Origin: Hyphomicrobium_A sp963726795
GTDB taxonomy: Bacteria > Pseudomonadota > Alphaproteobacteria > Rhizobiales > Hyphomicrobiaceae
Direction of reading: 5' to 3'
DNA length: 64,000 nt
Assembly: GCA_963726795.1 (NCBI GenBank)
Contig: CAVSDD010000003.1
Location: 310,001 to 374,000, forward strand
Positions 63,137 through 64,000 of the stretch are shown here, piece by piece. The number at the start of each line of letters is the position of its first letter. Positions within the stretch are counted from its first letter, which is position 1. The notes beneath the pieces are model-generated. The model was not told the origin of the DNA. It saw nothing but the letters and a program-made list of their open reading frames with translations, and did not search any database. The position numbers were made by a program, and so were the translations under genes.

Positions 63137-64000
63137 TCAGACCTTTGCGACCTGCATCATGTCCGGCAAGGCAAATTGCGCCATCGCCGCCTGCTCCCGG
63201 CCGTGACCGAGGCCGATCTCAAGGCTATGGACCCGATTTCGCCCCGACTCTTTAGCGGCATAGAGGGCTTTGTCGGCGCGCGCGATCGCATCGGTCATTG
63301 AGGTCTGCATTTGTGCGACGCCAATCGAGACGGTAACTGCGTCGAAGCCCAGATCTGAAAAATCTATCGCCGCGATATTTGCACGGATGTCGTCGGCGAC
63401 CCTCACCGCCGCCGCGAGATCGGCGTCGATCAGCAGCGCCAGCAACTCCTCTCCGCCGTAACGCATCGCGATGTCGCTTGACCGAATACGCTTCTTCAGC
63501 GCACCGGCGAGGCGACAGATGACACTGTCGCCGACCTGGTGACCGAACTCATCGTTTACGGACTTGAACCGATCAATATCGATCATCAAAACAGAAATCT
63601 GATATTGCTTCCGTCTCGCCAAGGCAACGATATGGTCCTCGTGCTCTACCAAGTAGCGCCGGTTGAATAGCCCGCTGAGGGGATCGTGCAGCACCAGGTA
63701 AGCCACGGTGCGCTCGGCTACGCGCCGCTTGTAATCGTTGCGCTCAATGAAGACCGTGCAGGAGGCGATCGTGATCGAAACCGCCAGCAGAGTGAACACG
63801 ACAAACATCGGCATCAGCTTGGTGCCGGCGCCTACGAGCGTGTGTTGAATGATAAATCCGGTTACGAACACGACCGCGCTGATTATTCCGATCTGCAGCC
63901 TGCCAAATCGGCCGCCCTCCCACGGACTGGAGATTGCGCGCACGATGCCCGTGCGTGCTCCAAGAAGAAGGGGCGTTGGTGCAAATATCAATCCGAGCGT
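63137..64000 (-). CDS. Membrane GGDEF diguanylate cyclase, 5' end outside window
   Basis: At least 287 residues. Two helices are visible (IGIISAVVFVTGFIIQHTLVG, MPMFVVFTLLAVSITIASCTVF). The GGDEF domain begins VLHDPLSGLFNRRYL, has the metal-binding LMIDIDRFKSVND, and an active-site variant MRYGGEELLAL (GGEEL), which is normally catalytically competent. The C-terminal tail is MAQFALPDMMQVAKV. The reading frame stays open to base 64000 with hydrophobic residues before the first possible start, so the true N-terminus probably lies beyond the window. It would make cyclic-di-GMP. Confidence 0.9.
   Translation of the reverse strand, partial: TLGLIFAPTPLLLGARTGIVRAISSPWEGGRFGRLQIGIISAVVFVTGFIIQHTLVGAGTKLMPMFVVFTLLAVSITIASCTVFIERNDYKRRVAERTVAYLVLHDPLSGLFNRRYLVEHEDHIVALARRKQYQISVLMIDIDRFKSVNDEFGHQVGDSVICRLAGALKKRIRSSDIAMRYGGEELLALLIDADLAAAVRVADDIRANIAAIDFSDLGFDAVTVSIGVAQMQTSMTDAIARADKALYAAKESGRNRVHSLEIGLGHGREQAAMAQFALPDMMQVAKV

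Overview
The window is GC-rich DNA from an alphaproteobacterium, most likely of the order Hyphomicrobiales (Rhizobiales). The evidence is gene order and family content. rsmB, a heparinase-like gene and purH run together. tsaD and gpsA are divergent from hemC-hemD-mitofilin-hemY. There are also a LemA/TPM cluster, a DUF1674 (SDHAF4) gene, an EcfG-type promoter in front of otsA, and an Nramp gene with a Mur-like box. No phage, integrase, insertion sequence or CRISPR array was seen. This looks like ordinary chromosome with a few accessory modules.

Layout, left to right. 1-7.4 kb: a 5'-truncated GGDEF/EAL protein, an OlsB-like acyltransferase, a large hybrid histidine kinase, and a co-directional trio (thioredoxin-TPR, LON-domain protein, Trm112-like protein). 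7.5-14.2 kb: ProX-type prolyl-tRNA deacylase, a DUF4189-like secreted protein, tRNA-Gly(GCC), an orphan ParA ATPase, lemA followed by two TPM-domain genes (the first with a frameshifted Gly-rich tail), a UMF1-type MFS transporter and a Pro/Ala-rich membrane-anchored protein. 14.3-20.6 kb: a minus-strand housekeeping run, htpX-rsmB-heparinase-purH-GNAT. 20.7-26.1 kb: DUF1674 assembly factor, porin, acs, DUF1761, an ETF-beta lysine methyltransferase-like gene and an EVE-domain gene.

26.1-30.1 kb is a probable lipid-linked sugar or envelope-glycosylation module: a GtrA flippase-like protein translationally coupled to an FAD oxidoreductase of the UDP-galactopyranose mutase type, divergent from a GT-C-like polytopic protein. 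30.1-37.6 kb holds gpsA, tsaD, hemC, hemD, a mitofilin (Mic60) homologue, hemY and tRNA-Thr(CGT). 38-44.8 kb holds an SDR and then a trehalose block: GH15 glucoamylase-like, otsA behind a GGAAC-N16-CGTT promoter, otsB, and an unusual ROK-family protein whose motifs appear in circularly permuted order. 44.9-49.1 kb is an RND efflux pair whose pump gene carries a one-base frameshift. 49.2-53.8 kb holds mntH with a Mur-like operator, a divergent DUF1289 fusion, a Crp/Fnr regulator next to a receiver-only protein, and a secreted Cys/His hydrolase-like protein.

53.8-62.3 kb is the most system-like accessory stretch, all on the minus strand: a LuxR-type regulator with a degenerate receiver, a NarX-like sensor kinase overlapping a NarL-type response regulator, an RTX protein with only the distal part of an animal-haem-peroxidase domain, and a PrtD/PrtE-type type I secretion ABC transporter and adaptor. 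The arrangement suggests signal-controlled export of the RTX protein. No outer-membrane TolC gene is present in the window. The right edge holds a small unknown protein and an edge-truncated membrane diguanylate cyclase. The most unusual items are the permuted ROK protein, the truncated peroxidase-RTX export cassette and the GtrA/FAD/GT-C module.
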